Shown: positions 1-8,312 of the stretch, in pieces | How positions within the stretch are numbered: the first letter of the stretch is position 1 | Layout of the letters: every line of letters begins with the position of its first letter | Assembly: GCA_021740845.1 (NCBI GenBank) | Contig: JAIOYZ010000009.1 | Location: 1 to 64,000 of the forward strand | From: Bacteroidia bacterium | GTDB taxonomy: Bacteria > Bacteroidota > Bacteroidia > UKL13-3 | Length of the DNA: 64,000 nucleotides | Direction of reading: 5' to 3' | The notes under the pieces: model-generated | What the model saw: only the letters and a program-made list of their open reading frames with translations | Databases searched by the model: none | What the model was told of the DNA's origin: nothing | Position numbers and translations under genes: made by a program

Positions 1-750
1 GTTAACAAAACCATCCAATGTTTGCGCAGCAATCAATTTATATTTACAGATACAACCTCAGCCACTGGCTTAACTTACGATTGGGATTTTGGCAATGGAG
101 CAACGTCTACCAATCAATCTGAAACTATTAGTTATGCTTACCAAGCAGCCAATGTTTACAAGGTAAGATTGATTACTTCATTTGGTGGTTCTTGTGCAGA
201 TACAAACTATAAAAACGTATATACGGTAAGCGATCCAATAGCCAAAACCATCACAGGATTAGACCAAGTAGGAAGATTAGACACTGCCAGTTATTTCGTG
301 CCACATTCATCAGGTTCTAGGTATAGTTGGGCGTTTGATAATGGTCAATTAAAAGGCAATGGAACCGGCAACCAAATACAAATAAAGTGGACTGCCGTTG
401 GCACAACTCAACTAAAAGTTGTAGAGACATCTTCAGGAAATTGTGTGGGCGATACGGCTTATTTAGACATTACTATTTCACCAGCTTTGGAGATAGAAGA
501 GTTAACAAACGAGAATGCATTTCAAGTGTATCCAAATCCAAACAAGGGCAGTTTTGTAATAGGCGGTTTGAACCAAAAAGAGTTTACGGTAAACGTATAT
601 GATGCAAGAGGCGCATTAGTGAAAACCCAAGTGATACAAGGCGAAACGAGAATTGATTTAGATAATGCTAGAGCAGGATTGTATGTAATTCAACTCATCA
701 ATTCAGACGGAATGGTGTATCAAAAGAAGATGCAAATTTATGCGGAATAG
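1..750 (+). CDS. C-terminal part of a T9SS-secreted PKD-domain protein (5' end outside window)
   Basis: The reading frame is open from base 1, so only the last ~249 codons are visible. The first ~60 visible residues look like a PKD domain (YDWDFGNGATS, then SYAYQAANVYKVRL), and a second Ig/PKD-like segment follows (YSWAFDNGQL). The last ~80 residues are a type A T9SS sorting domain, with the typical VYPNPNKGSFVI entry, a GLYVIQL strand and the terminal YQKKMQIY. The protein should be exported by the type IX system and either anchored to or released from the cell surface. Its enzymatic or adhesive part lies upstream and cannot be judged. A copy of the iterated motif (reverse orientation, 565-576) is read here as GLNQ. 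Confidence 0.85.
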   Translation, partial: VNKTIQCLRSNQFIFTDTTSATGLTYDWDFGNGATSTNQSETISYAYQAANVYKVRLITSFGGSCADTNYKNVYTVSDPIAKTITGLDQVGRLDTASYFVPHSSGSRYSWAFDNGQLKGNGTGNQIQIKWTAVGTTQLKVVETSSGNCVGDTAYLDITISPALEIEELTNENAFQVYPNPNKGSFVIGGLNQKEFTVNVYDARGALVKTQVIQGETRIDLDNARAGLYVIQLINSDGMVYQKKMQIYAE

Positions 751-801
751 GGGTGCTTACAATTGGTAGTTTTTAGAAGAATCTAAAACCCAACGCCTAG
801 T

Positions 802-842
802 AAAACCCATCATTTTCTTTGGTTCAAACCAAAGGGTTTTTA
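802..842 (+). terminator. Terminator-like hairpin built around an iterated-motif copy
   Basis: AAAACCC (802-808) pairs with GGGTTTT (834-840), and inside it CTTTGGTT pairs with AACCAAAG. The inner arm is a motif copy, TTTGGTTCAAACCAAA, at 818-833. It lies about 50 bp after the stop of the T9SS protein and is followed by a short T run. A very similar block (ATCATTTTCTTTGGTTCAAA) recurs at 3557-3576. Confidence 0.5.
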
Positions 843-940
843 TAAGATTATCTGCTAAGCAAATTGATTTTATTTGTTAGATTACTGTATGGTCTTAGGG
901 TGCTAAATTGTTATTATTTATTTTAAAACTTCACAGGAGA

Positions 941-1930
941 TTACCTGCTTTCTATTTTGTATTTTACCTTGTACTCCGAAGGAGATAAGCCTGTAACACG
1001 ATTAAATACTATCCTAAAAGCTTTTGCATCATTGTAACCTACTTCATTCATTATTTCACTAACTGTTTTTCGTGTTGTTTCAAACATCTTTTTGGCAGAT
1101 TCTATTTTTACTCTTTGCAAATAATCAAGTGGAGTAAGATTGGTTGCCTTTATAAACCTTCGGTCAAAATTTCTCCTACCTATGTTTAAATCTGAGGATA
1201 ATTTTTCAATTGAAATCTTGTCCTGATAATTTTCTTCAATAAATTTTTGAGCCATCAAAATCTCTTCATCATTATGTTTTTTATGTCCACTGAAAATTGA
1301 AAATTCTGATTGAAAATGTCTATCTAAATCAATTTGAAAATATTTGGCACAGTGTATTGCAGTTTGTCTGTTATAAAATTTTTCGACCAAATACATTAGC
1401 AAATGTAAAAATGAATAGGCTCCACCATTGGTATAAATTCCTTTTTCGTCGGTAATTAACTTATCAGTTTGCAAGTTTACATTGGGAAACAATTCTCTAA
1501 AATTTTCAGACAAGGCCCAATGTGTAGAGCACGTTTTTCCATCAAGGATTCCAGAGGAAGCTAACATAAAACTTCCAGCACACATGCTCGCTATTTCAGC
1601 GCCTTGTTCATATTGATTTTTTAGCCAATTAATCAACAATTTATTATTTGAGGTTGCTGTTTTGTAGCTACGGATTAAAGAAGCAGGTATGATAATAAGA
1701 TTTGTTTTATCTATTTCATTTATGGCAAACTGGTGCTTTATGGAAAGCAGGTCGTTGTTTAAAAAATTGCTTTTTGTTGCACCAACCAACTCAATTTTAA
1801 AAATTGCCTCTTCACCTTTCTTTGTCAAATAATTATTTGCTTCGCTAAATACCTGGTACGTCCCAATAATACAGGCGATTGTGCTCATATTTGTTTGGTC
1901 GTCAGGCACTAAAATTGACAAATGTTTCAT
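941..1930 (-). CDS. GlxA/AraC-family transcriptional regulator (DJ-1/PfpI domain plus HTH)
   Basis: A protein of about 329 aa is read from the ATG at 1930; a 22-codon extension upstream looks non-coding. The N-terminal ~180 residues resemble a DJ-1/PfpI amidotransferase-like sensor (ELVGATKS, then IASMCAGSFMLASSGILDGK, with Cys in the nucleophile-elbow position). The C-terminal ~100 residues form two AraC HTH motifs (ISIEKLSSDLNIGRRNFDRR and VGYNDAKAFRIVFNRVTGLS). This is the GlxA-type architecture. The gene is divergent from two SRPBCC genes and so may regulate them, which is inference from position only. The family is usually a ligand-responsive activator, but no ligand can be inferred. Confidence 0.85.
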   Translation of the reverse strand: MKHLSILVPDDQTNMSTIACIIGTYQVFSEANNYLTKKGEEAIFKIELVGATKSNFLNNDLLSIKHQFAINEIDKTNLIIIPASLIRSYKTATSNNKLLINWLKNQYEQGAEIASMCAGSFMLASSGILDGKTCSTHWALSENFRELFPNVNLQTDKLITDEKGIYTNGGAYSFLHLLMYLVEKFYNRQTAIHCAKYFQIDLDRHFQSEFSIFSGHKKHNDEEILMAQKFIEENYQDKISIEKLSSDLNIGRRNFDRRFIKATNLTPLDYLQRVKIESAKKMFETTRKTVSEIMNEVGYNDAKAFRIVFNRVTGLSPSEYKVKYKIESR

Positions 1931-2020
1931 TATTTTTTTAACAAATATACCTAAAACATTTGTCCAAATCCACCCATTGTAATGTCTATATAGCACAGCC
2001 TTAGTTTGTTTTTCAGACTT

Positions 2021-2028
2021 TATTTTTG
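2021..2028 (+). promoter_or_regulatory. Putative -7 element (TATTTTTG) for the SRPBCC genes
   Basis: TATTTTTG matches the Bacteroidota TAnnTTTG -7 consensus and lies 20 bp before the ATG at 2048, in the divergent gap with the AraC-type gene. No convincing -33 TTG was found at the right distance. Confidence 0.35.
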
Positions 2029-2047
2029 TGATATAATTTTTTTAAAA

Positions 2048-2476
2048 ATGGCAGATCAAAATTTTCAATACAGTTTTACTACTTCAAAAGAGGCAAATGA
2101 AGTATTTAATCATCTAATCAATCCTAAGAATTGGTGGGTGGGTTTATTTGGAGAAAGAATTGAAGGGAAAAGCGAAAGTATTAATGATGAATTTACTTTC
2201 AAAGCAGGCGATGATGTTCATTATTCCAATCAAAAATTGGTGGAACTTTCTACCAACAGAAAAATTGTTTGGCTAGTAACCGAAAGTAATTTATCGTTTT
2301 TAAAAAATACAAATGAATGGGCAGGAACAAGAATTTGTTTTGAATTTGAACAAATTAAAGCCGAAACAAAAATAACATTTACTCACATTGGATTAATTCC
2401 ACAAATTGAATGCTATGGCAATTGTTCAAGTGCCTGGACACAGTATCTTCAAAATCTTCATGAATCTCTCAAATGA
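2048..2476 (+). CDS. SRPBCC (AHSA1/START-like) domain protein, first of a tandem pair
   Basis: A protein of about 142 aa is read from MADQNFQYSF; the 14 upstream codons look non-coding. The pattern FTTSKEANEVFNHLINPKNWW, then EWAGTRICFEFEQ and TKITFTHIGLIP, fits an SRPBCC/AHSA1-like hydrophobic-ligand-binding fold of usual length. It is a clear paralogue of the next gene, sharing the NPKNWW/NFKAWW, KNTNEW/KNKTEW and FTHxGLxPxxECY signatures. The two genes overlap by a few bases in the longest reading, but the likely second start lies 90 bp downstream. The substrate is unknown. Confidence 0.8.
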   Translation: MADQNFQYSFTTSKEANEVFNHLINPKNWWVGLFGERIEGKSESINDEFTFKAGDDVHYSNQKLVELSTNRKIVWLVTESNLSFLKNTNEWAGTRICFEFEQIKAETKITFTHIGLIPQIECYGNCSSAWTQYLQNLHESLK

Positions 2477-2565
2477 AATATTTAATACAATTTATAATAA
2501 TAATATCATGGCCTTATTCCAATAAAGGGGAAATCGCTTCAATTAAAAATTTTAAAATAAACATA

Positions 2566-3060
2566 ATGACAAATCGTAATTATACCGCTGAAATAACTGT
2601 TGATAAAGACATCACCAGTGCATTTAATTCAATTAAAAATTTCAAAGCATGGTGGTCTGAGGAAATTGAAGGAAGTACAGACATTTTAGGAGAGACTTTC
2701 TTTTACCATTATAAAGATGTTCACCTTTGCAAAATCAAACTTATTGAGTTGGTTGCTAATAAAAAATTAGTTTATCAGGTTATCGACAATGAATTTAATT
2801 TTACCAAAAACAAAACGGAGTGGATTAATACAAAATTGATTTTTGAATTATCTACCGAGGGAAACAAAACTAGAATTGTATTTACTCATGAAGGTTTGGT
2901 GCCAGAATACGAATGCTATAATGTTTGTAACGATGCTTGGTCAAGTTATATAAATGGTAGTTTGAAGAATTACATAGAAACAGGGAAAGGAAAGCCAAAT
3001 GGAAAAGAGGGTGGTTTAAACGCTGAATTAGTTGAAAAATGGGGGCTTCCAAATAGATAA
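2566..3060 (+). CDS. SRPBCC (AHSA1/START-like) domain protein, second of a tandem pair
   Basis: A protein of about 164 aa is read from the ATG at 2566 (MTNRNYTAEITVDKD). The frame is open further upstream, but those codons give a low-complexity, non-domain sequence. The domain spans essentially the whole length: ITSAFNSIKNFKAWWSEEI at the start, TRIVFTHEGLVPEYECYNVC in the middle, and an amphipathic C-terminal helix (DAWSSYINGSLKNYIETG). It duplicates the preceding gene and is probably cotranscribed with it. The family binds hydrophobic ligands or acts as a chaperone-activator-like module. No specific role can be assigned. Confidence 0.8.
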   Translation: MTNRNYTAEITVDKDITSAFNSIKNFKAWWSEEIEGSTDILGETFFYHYKDVHLCKIKLIELVANKKLVYQVIDNEFNFTKNKTEWINTKLIFELSTEGNKTRIVFTHEGLVPEYECYNVCNDAWSSYINGSLKNYIETGKGKPNGKEGGLNAELVEKWGLPNR

Positions 3061-3070
3061 AACAAAGAAC

Positions 3071-3189
3071 CACTTTCAACTTCATAACGCTTCTGACCCA
3101 ACTGCACAAAAATTGATGACATTCTTAATTCCAATATTCCAGCCGACAAACAAAGACTTTGGCTTTTTGACCTTCTAGAGGAAAAATGA
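3071..3189 (+). pseudogene. Possible degenerate gene tail
   Basis: Protein-like sequence continues across a one-base frameshift at a run of five A's near 3107-3113. One frame reads HFQLHNASDPTAQK. The next continues KIDDILNSNIPADKQRL and ends WLFDLLEEK before a TGA at 3187-3189. One extra A would join them. No family was recognised, and the call rests only on amino-acid composition and the homopolymer position. Confidence 0.3.
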
Positions 3190-3342
3190 TTATGTAAAAA
3201 CTGGCTATAACAGATAAGAGTCCAACCCATCCATAGCACACACTTTGAGCCCTGAGTAGAGCTAAACCATTCTCAATCTTGAGTCTTTTCGGCCGATTAA
3301 CTTTGAATGCCGAACCTAAAACTAAAATTGATTTACCTCGTA

Positions 3343-3401
3343 CTCGTAGGCCGAAGCTTCAGCGCAGATTAAATTATCTCGTAGGCCGTAGCTTCAGCGT
3401 A
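3343..3401. repeat. Two-copy direct repeat containing GGCC-GAAGCTTC-type palindromes
   Basis: CTCGTAGGCCGAAGCTTCAG at 3343 recurs as CTCGTAGGCCGTAGCTTCAG at 3378, a 35-bp offset. The second copy is followed by CGTAGGCC, giving nested inverted repeats. It is similar in style to REP-like intergenic palindromes elsewhere in this window (22.1 and 38.6-41.5 kb). Confidence 0.6.
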
Positions 3402-3564
3402 GGCCTATGGGTTTAGCATTTTATTATCTTAACCTTAATTGAGTAGTAACATATTTTGCATTGAGGCCAGGCCACATTTTGAATGGCATTTTCAGTTAAT
3501 TGGGATTAAATTCTTTTACCGGTGTAGAAGCCTTTTCCAACCCCAACCAAAAAATATCATTTTC

Positions 3565-3580
3565 TTTGGTTCAAACCGAA
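3565..3580 (+). repeat. Iterated motif, full 16-bp copy
   Basis: TTTGGTTCAAACCGAA in the spacer before the Fic gene. Confidence 0.85.
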
Positions 3581-3769
3581 TGGTTTTTAAGAGAATTTGA
3601 AAAGACGTTTTCATAGAATATTTAGAAAGCAAATTGTTTTAAATTGCAGATGAGTTTTAGTGGTTATAAATTAGTTAGCGAATGTGCAATACCATTCTAT
3701 CTTGAAAGTTGAGAATAATGATGTTAATTTACCATTTCAAAAAGTTACGACTTAAACCTATTTCTGAAT

Positions 3770-4813
3770 ATGGATAATTTTGAAGAATATTTACGGCAAG
3801 GTGAACCCAACAAAGTAGAAAAGACGAAAGTTTGGAAAACTGCTATTGGATTGCAACAAGTAGATGGGTTAATTCCTTCTGATTATTTAATAGCAGCTGC
3901 AAAACAGAATATTGAAGGTGATATTTCTATTAATGAGGTAAAACAGCTATTAGATAGTTATTACAAAAAAAATCCTTTAAAAGATTCTGAAAACCGCACT
4001 GAAGAGGCAGATAAAGTTTCGGCACAAATTGCCGATATATTAAGCGAACAAACGTTTAAGTTTTCGCCAACTGAATACCTTTCCATTCATCGCAGGTTGT
4101 TTCAAGGTATATACAACCATGCAGGTAAAATCCGTGATTATAATATTACAAAAAAAGAATGGGTATTAAATGGTGAAACAGTTTTATATGCAAGTGCCGA
4201 AAGTATAAAAGCAACTTTGGAGTATGATTTTGAACAAGAAAAAAAATTCATTTATAAAGGTTTAAGTCAACAAGAAATTTTAGAACACATAGTTCATTTT
4301 ATTAGCGACTTGTGGCAGATTCACATTTTTGGTGAGGGTAACACCCGAACAACAGCAATTTTTTTAATAAAATATCTCCGAAAACTTGGTTTTAAAGAGG
4401 TAAACAACAACCTCTTTGCAGAACATTCGTGGTATTTCCGTAATGCCCTTGTGCGAGCCAACTATGAAGACTTATCAAAGAGCATTTATAAGTCCGAAAT
4501 ATATCTTTTTCACTTTCTCTCAAATTTATTGCTTGGCGAAAAGCATTCCTTGATAAATCGAGAAATGCATATTAAATTCATTGACCCTGCAAAAACGCAA
4601 AATGACACTGTAATTATCAAAAATGACACTGAAAATGACACTGTATTTTATTTGATAAAGCAAGAGAACAAAATTACAGCAACTGAAATCAGCAAAAAAC
4701 TAGAGATAAGTTTGAGTACAGTGAAACGGAAAATTAAAGAGCTTAAAGATAATGGTAAAATTGAACGTATAGGAAGTGATAAAACTGGTGTTTGGAAAAT
4801 AATTGAGAAGTGA
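3770..4813 (+). CDS. Fic family protein with C-terminal winged HTH
   Basis: This 347-aa protein has the Fic active-site loop at residues 185-194 (HIFGEGNTRT; consensus HxFx[D/E]GNxR), so His185, Glu189, Asn191 and Arg193 are present. The preceding SIHRRLFQGIYNHAGKIRD is typical of the family. Residues ~300-347 form a winged HTH (ATEISKKLEISLSTVKRKIK), and a linker carries a triplicated NDT/KNDTENDT stretch. Fic enzymes transfer AMP or related groups from nucleotides to protein hydroxyls. The HTH suggests DNA binding or autoregulation. It stands alone, with no antitoxin gene beside it. Confidence 0.85.
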   Translation: MDNFEEYLRQGEPNKVEKTKVWKTAIGLQQVDGLIPSDYLIAAAKQNIEGDISINEVKQLLDSYYKKNPLKDSENRTEEADKVSAQIADILSEQTFKFSPTEYLSIHRRLFQGIYNHAGKIRDYNITKKEWVLNGETVLYASAESIKATLEYDFEQEKKFIYKGLSQQEILEHIVHFISDLWQIHIFGEGNTRTTAIFLIKYLRKLGFKEVNNNLFAEHSWYFRNALVRANYEDLSKSIYKSEIYLFHFLSNLLLGEKHSLINREMHIKFIDPAKTQNDTVIIKNDTENDTVFYLIKQENKITATEISKKLEISLSTVKRKIKELKDNGKIERIGSDKTGVWKIIEK

Positions 4814-4892
4814 AAACAAACTACCAATTATAAATGAAAAGCAATTTAGAAAGTAAAGAGCCATCATCCAAAATTCTAATCTCAAAATCTCT

Positions 4893-4908
4893 TTTGGTTC
4901 AAACCGAA
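4893..4908 (+). repeat. Iterated motif, full 16-bp copy
   Basis: TTTGGTTCAAACCGAA in the 100-bp convergent gap, 6 bp from the hrpB stop. Confidence 0.85.
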
Positions 4909-4913
4909 TATTG

Positions 4914-7397
4914 TTATTTCTTTGGCCGACCTTTAGCCACGGGAACTGCTGCCCAAGGGTCTTCTGGCCATGCGTGTTTGGGATACCTGCGTTTCAATTC
5001 TTTCTTTACCTCGTGGTAGGTATTGTTCCAAAAGCTTCTTAAATCACTTGTTACTTGCACTGGCTTAAAACCGGGTGAGAGCAAATGCATCACCAATTTG
5101 GTTTGATTGTTATTGATACTTGGTGTATCGCTTAGGCCAAACACTTCTTGCAAACGCACCGCCAATACTGGAGTCTCGCCATTTGGCAAATAGGTTATTT
5201 CTATGTTTGAGCCACTTGGAACTTTAATTTTAGCTGGTGCCAATTGGTTCAATGCAAGTTGTTGTTCGTAAGAAAGTGAATGAAACAAGGCCTCACTTAA
5301 ATTGAGTTTTTTTAAATCTTCTGGTTTTTTTATGCCCGTTAAAAATGCACTTAACCATTCTTTATTTCTCAGCAATAAAGTGCTTGTGTTTACCTCTGGC
5401 CATTGCTCATTGGGATTCCATTTTCTAAGACTTTGAATTCTGTTTTGCAATTGCACCATTGCTTCATCAAAATCGAGCAAGTTTTCTCCTTCTGTTTTTA
5501 AAGCATCTGAGATAGCCGAAACCAAATGCTCGCTTCCAGGGTCGGGCAAGGGTTTTGATTGCAGCACAATGCTTCCTATGCGCAAATCCTTGCTAGCAAT
5601 TAGTCCGCCTCTACGTGTATCCCATGTAATAATTTCCTTTTCTTTCACCAAGGCTCTTAAATCTCTTGGATTAAGAGGTGAAGCCAAAAATATTTTACCC
5701 AAACCATCGCGAGTATCCATATGTGCAACCGCTAACCAAGGCTCGTGAGCAAGGTTATCTCTATGTCCTGCCGCCGCATATTTTCCATTTGATAATTGAA
5801 ACTGCGCGTTATTTCCTGGTCGTGCACAAGCAATTCTTTCTGGGTAAGCATGAGCCAAAAGCAAGCCCGTTTCAAAAGAATCAAAAGGATTATTATCCAC
5901 CTGAATGTTTAGCAAACGCCTATAACTTTCTGCTACTTTTTCTATGCGCGCAAAACCTTTTCCCACAGCATTATTTTGCCTTGCTCTACGCAAAGCTTCC
6001 ACTCTTAAGTTAATATCAATTCCGGTATCTCTTGGCAAAGGATCTCGTTCTTCTAATACCGCAGCCACATCGGTTGCCAAGCCAATGGTTTTATCTTCTT
6101 GGGCCAAAAGTAGCATGTGCGCAATACGTGGATGACAAGCCAATTGATGAACTTGTTTTCCATGTTCTGTTAACCTTCCATCTTCCAGAGCACCTATCTG
6201 ATGCAAGGTATCCATGGCTTGGTTTACATGTGATTTAGGCGGCAGGTTCATCCAATTTAATTGTTCTATATTGCTAATTCCCCATTGCGATAAATCCAAA
6301 AGTAAGGATGCTAAATCGGCCTCCATAATTTCAGGAATGCGGTGTTCTGCTAATCTATCGTGTGTGGCTTTGGTCCACATGCGGTAACAAATACCTGCAC
6401 TCAATCGTCCGGCTCTACCCGCACGTTGGTCGGCCGCATCTTTAGAAATTTGTATGGTTTCTAATCTGCTCAAACCTGTTTTTGGGTCAAACCTAGAAAC
6501 TCTGCCGTAACCAGTATCTACAACTATCTTAATGCCTTCAATGGTTAAACTAGTTTCTGCAATTGAGGTAGCCAGAACCACTTTTCGCTTGCCATTTTTA
6601 TTGGGCATTATGGCTGCAAATTGTTCGTTAGGAGGCAACATTCCAAAGAGTGGATGAATGGCAATATCTCTCAAATCGCGTTTCAATAGCTCTGCACATT
6701 TTCTAATCTCTCCTTCGCCAGGAAAGAAAACTAAAACATCTCCTTCGTGTTCGCGCAAGGCATCTAAAACTAATCTGGCAGTGGTTTCTGGCAGCAATCG
6801 CTCATCTTGCCCGCCCACATGTTTTACCTCAACGGGGTATTGTTTGCCTTCACTTTGAATTACTGGAGCATCCAATAACTTGCTCAATTGTGGCATGTTT
6901 AAGGTAGCCGACATTACTAAAATTCTAAGGTCGGGACGTAAGACTTGCTGTGCCTCTCTGCACAAAGCCATGGCCAAATCTGCATGAATACTACGCTCGT
7001 GAAATTCGTCGAAAATTACCATTCCCACATCTTGCAAAGCATTATCAGATTGCAACATGCGAGTAAGAATTCCTTCGGTAACCACCTCAATTTTTGTATT
7101 GGGGCCAATTCTATTTTCAAAGCGAATGCGGTAACCAATTGTTTCGCCAACGGCATCGCCCCACAAAGAAGCCATGCGCATGGCAATGGTTTTGGCAGCC
7201 AAGCGGCGAGGCTCCAACATAATTATTTTTTTGCCAGCCAACCACGGTTCGTTTAATAAAGCCAATGGCAGTAAAGTGCTTTTTCCTGCGCCTGGTGGGG
7301 CTTGCACAATAAGTGTGTTTTTTTGGTTTAGTTCGGTTTGAACCAAAGCAATGATTTCGGTTACAGGTAAATCTATTTTAAAAGGATCGAAGGACAA
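4914..7397 (-). CDS. hrpB: ATP-dependent helicase HrpB
   Basis: This 827-aa DEAH-box helicase has the usual HrpB length. Walker A is APPGAGKST (residues 33-41), motif II is DEFH (130-133, DEFHERS), and motif VI is QRAGRAGR (about residue 335). HA2/OB-type regions follow, and the HrpB-specific C-terminus has the closing pattern WPEDPWAAVPVAKGRPKK. The start appears to be TTG at 7397; no in-frame ATG lies close upstream, and the N-terminus reaches Walker A at the normal distance. It probably remodels RNA, but the cellular role of HrpB is poorly defined. The iterated motif at 7332-7347 encodes residues 18-22 as LVQTE. Confidence 0.93.
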   Translation of the reverse strand: MSFDPFKIDLPVTEIIALVQTELNQKNTLIVQAPPGAGKSTLLPLALLNEPWLAGKKIIMLEPRRLAAKTIAMRMASLWGDAVGETIGYRIRFENRIGPNTKIEVVTEGILTRMLQSDNALQDVGMVIFDEFHERSIHADLAMALCREAQQVLRPDLRILVMSATLNMPQLSKLLDAPVIQSEGKQYPVEVKHVGGQDERLLPETTARLVLDALREHEGDVLVFFPGEGEIRKCAELLKRDLRDIAIHPLFGMLPPNEQFAAIMPNKNGKRKVVLATSIAETSLTIEGIKIVVDTGYGRVSRFDPKTGLSRLETIQISKDAADQRAGRAGRLSAGICYRMWTKATHDRLAEHRIPEIMEADLASLLLDLSQWGISNIEQLNWMNLPPKSHVNQAMDTLHQIGALEDGRLTEHGKQVHQLACHPRIAHMLLLAQEDKTIGLATDVAAVLEERDPLPRDTGIDINLRVEALRRARQNNAVGKGFARIEKVAESYRRLLNIQVDNNPFDSFETGLLLAHAYPERIACARPGNNAQFQLSNGKYAAAGHRDNLAHEPWLAVAHMDTRDGLGKIFLASPLNPRDLRALVKEKEIITWDTRRGGLIASKDLRIGSIVLQSKPLPDPGSEHLVSAISDALKTEGENLLDFDEAMVQLQNRIQSLRKWNPNEQWPEVNTSTLLLRNKEWLSAFLTGIKKPEDLKKLNLSEALFHSLSYEQQLALNQLAPAKIKVPSGSNIEITYLPNGETPVLAVRLQEVFGLSDTPSINNNQTKLVMHLLSPGFKPVQVTSDLRSFWNNTYHEVKKELKRRYPKHAWPEDPWAAVPVAKGRPKK

Positions 7398-7537
7398 GTT
7401 TGCAAAAATTAGGTGGGCGAAGGTAAGTAATAGGAGCGATTTGCTTTCAAGGAATTGTTTATAGTTAAATCAGTTGAATTAATCTTAAAATAAATCGATA
7501 TCTGGACTTCAATTTAAGACTTTGATTTCGATGCGCT

Positions 7538-7553
7538 TTTGGTTCAAACCGAA
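7538..7553 (+). repeat. Iterated motif, full 16-bp copy
   Basis: TTTGGTTCAAACCGAA in the divergent gap between hrpB and the fasciclin gene, 82 bp before the latter's ATG. Confidence 0.85.
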
Positions 7554-7634
7554 ATTATTTTTTAGTAACTTAAATCCAGTTTACCCAAGAGCTGCGTATA
7601 TGCTTTAAATCTTTAAACATTTAAACAAAAACAT

Positions 7635-8207
7635 ATGAAAAGCATGAAATCAATCTTAGCAGGAATGCTATTAACAGCGGTAGTTTTGGTTAGCAATGCC
7701 AGCGCACAAACCATGGACAAAACCATTAAAGTTGGTGGCGAAGCCATGTATACAGCAAAAAATATTGTTGAGAATGCTGTAAATTCTAAAGCACATACCA
7801 CTTTGGTTGCAGCAGTAAAAGCTGCTAGTTTGGTAGAAACGCTAAAAGGTAATGGTCCGTTTACCGTATTTGCACCCACCAACGATGCCTTTGAAAATTT
7901 ACCGGCAGGTACAGTCGAGACTTTGTTAAAGTCAGAAAACAAAGCCACGTTAACCAAGGTATTGACCTATCATGTATTGGCAGGAAAATATGATTTTGAT
8001 GCTTTAGCCAAATTAATTAAACAAGGTAATGGCAAAGCAAGTATTAAAACGGTTAGTGGTGGCACCTTGTATTTTTCTATGAATGGCAATAAGAATATCA
8101 TGGTTTGGGACGAGAATGGTAATGGCGCCAATATTAGTGTTTATGATGTTTACCAATCTAATGGCGTAATTCAAGTTATTGATGCGGTATTGTTACCAAA
8201 AATGTAA
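7635..8207 (+). CDS. Secreted fasciclin (FAS1) domain protein
   Basis: This 190-aa protein starts with a signal peptide (MKSMKSILAGMLLTAVVLVS then NASAQ). One FAS1 domain follows from about residue 50 to the end, with the H1 motif GPFTVFAPTNDAFENLP and the closing NGVIQVIDAVLLP. FAS1 domains mediate adhesion or matrix interaction. In bacteria they are usually periplasmic or surface-exposed. The gene is monocistronic and ends at a strong bidirectional terminator. A second ATG three codons in could also be used. Confidence 0.9.
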   Translation: MKSMKSILAGMLLTAVVLVSNASAQTMDKTIKVGGEAMYTAKNIVENAVNSKAHTTLVAAVKAASLVETLKGNGPFTVFAPTNDAFENLPAGTVETLLKSENKATLTKVLTYHVLAGKYDFDALAKLIKQGNGKASIKTVSGGTLYFSMNGNKNIMVWDENGNGANISVYDVYQSNGVIQVIDAVLLPKM

Positions 8208-8238
8208 TACCAATTCAAGAGAATCAAGGTTTCAAAGC

Positions 8239-8253
8239 TTCGGTTTGAACCAA
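8239..8253 (-). repeat. Iterated motif, 15-bp copy (reverse)
   Basis: TTCGGTTTGAACCAA lies directly before the shared terminator in a convergent gap. Confidence 0.85.
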
Positions 8254-8262
8254 CCAAAAACA

Positions 8263-8293
8263 AAAAAGGCTGTCCGCAATGGACAGCCTTTTT
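8263..8293. terminator. Bidirectional intrinsic terminator
   Basis: GGCTGTCC (8268-8275) pairs with GGACAGCC (8281-8288), flanked by A-runs and T-runs on opposite sides. It can serve both the fasciclin gene (+) and the cstB-like gene (-). Confidence 0.9.
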
Positions 8294-8312
8294 CAGTTAA
8301 TGAGGGAATTGC

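Larger units (their letters stand above)
3190..3769. other. Long non-coding spacer
   Basis: This stretch of about 580 bp has no credible gene. It holds a two-copy palindromic repeat (3343-3401) and one full iterated-motif copy (3565-3580) in a block resembling that at 805-842. Nothing else is recognisable. Confidence 0.6.

Noticed and set aside
5678-7256. Several plus-strand open frames opposite hrpB
   Set aside because: They are shadow frames of a well-supported helicase gene, without motifs.
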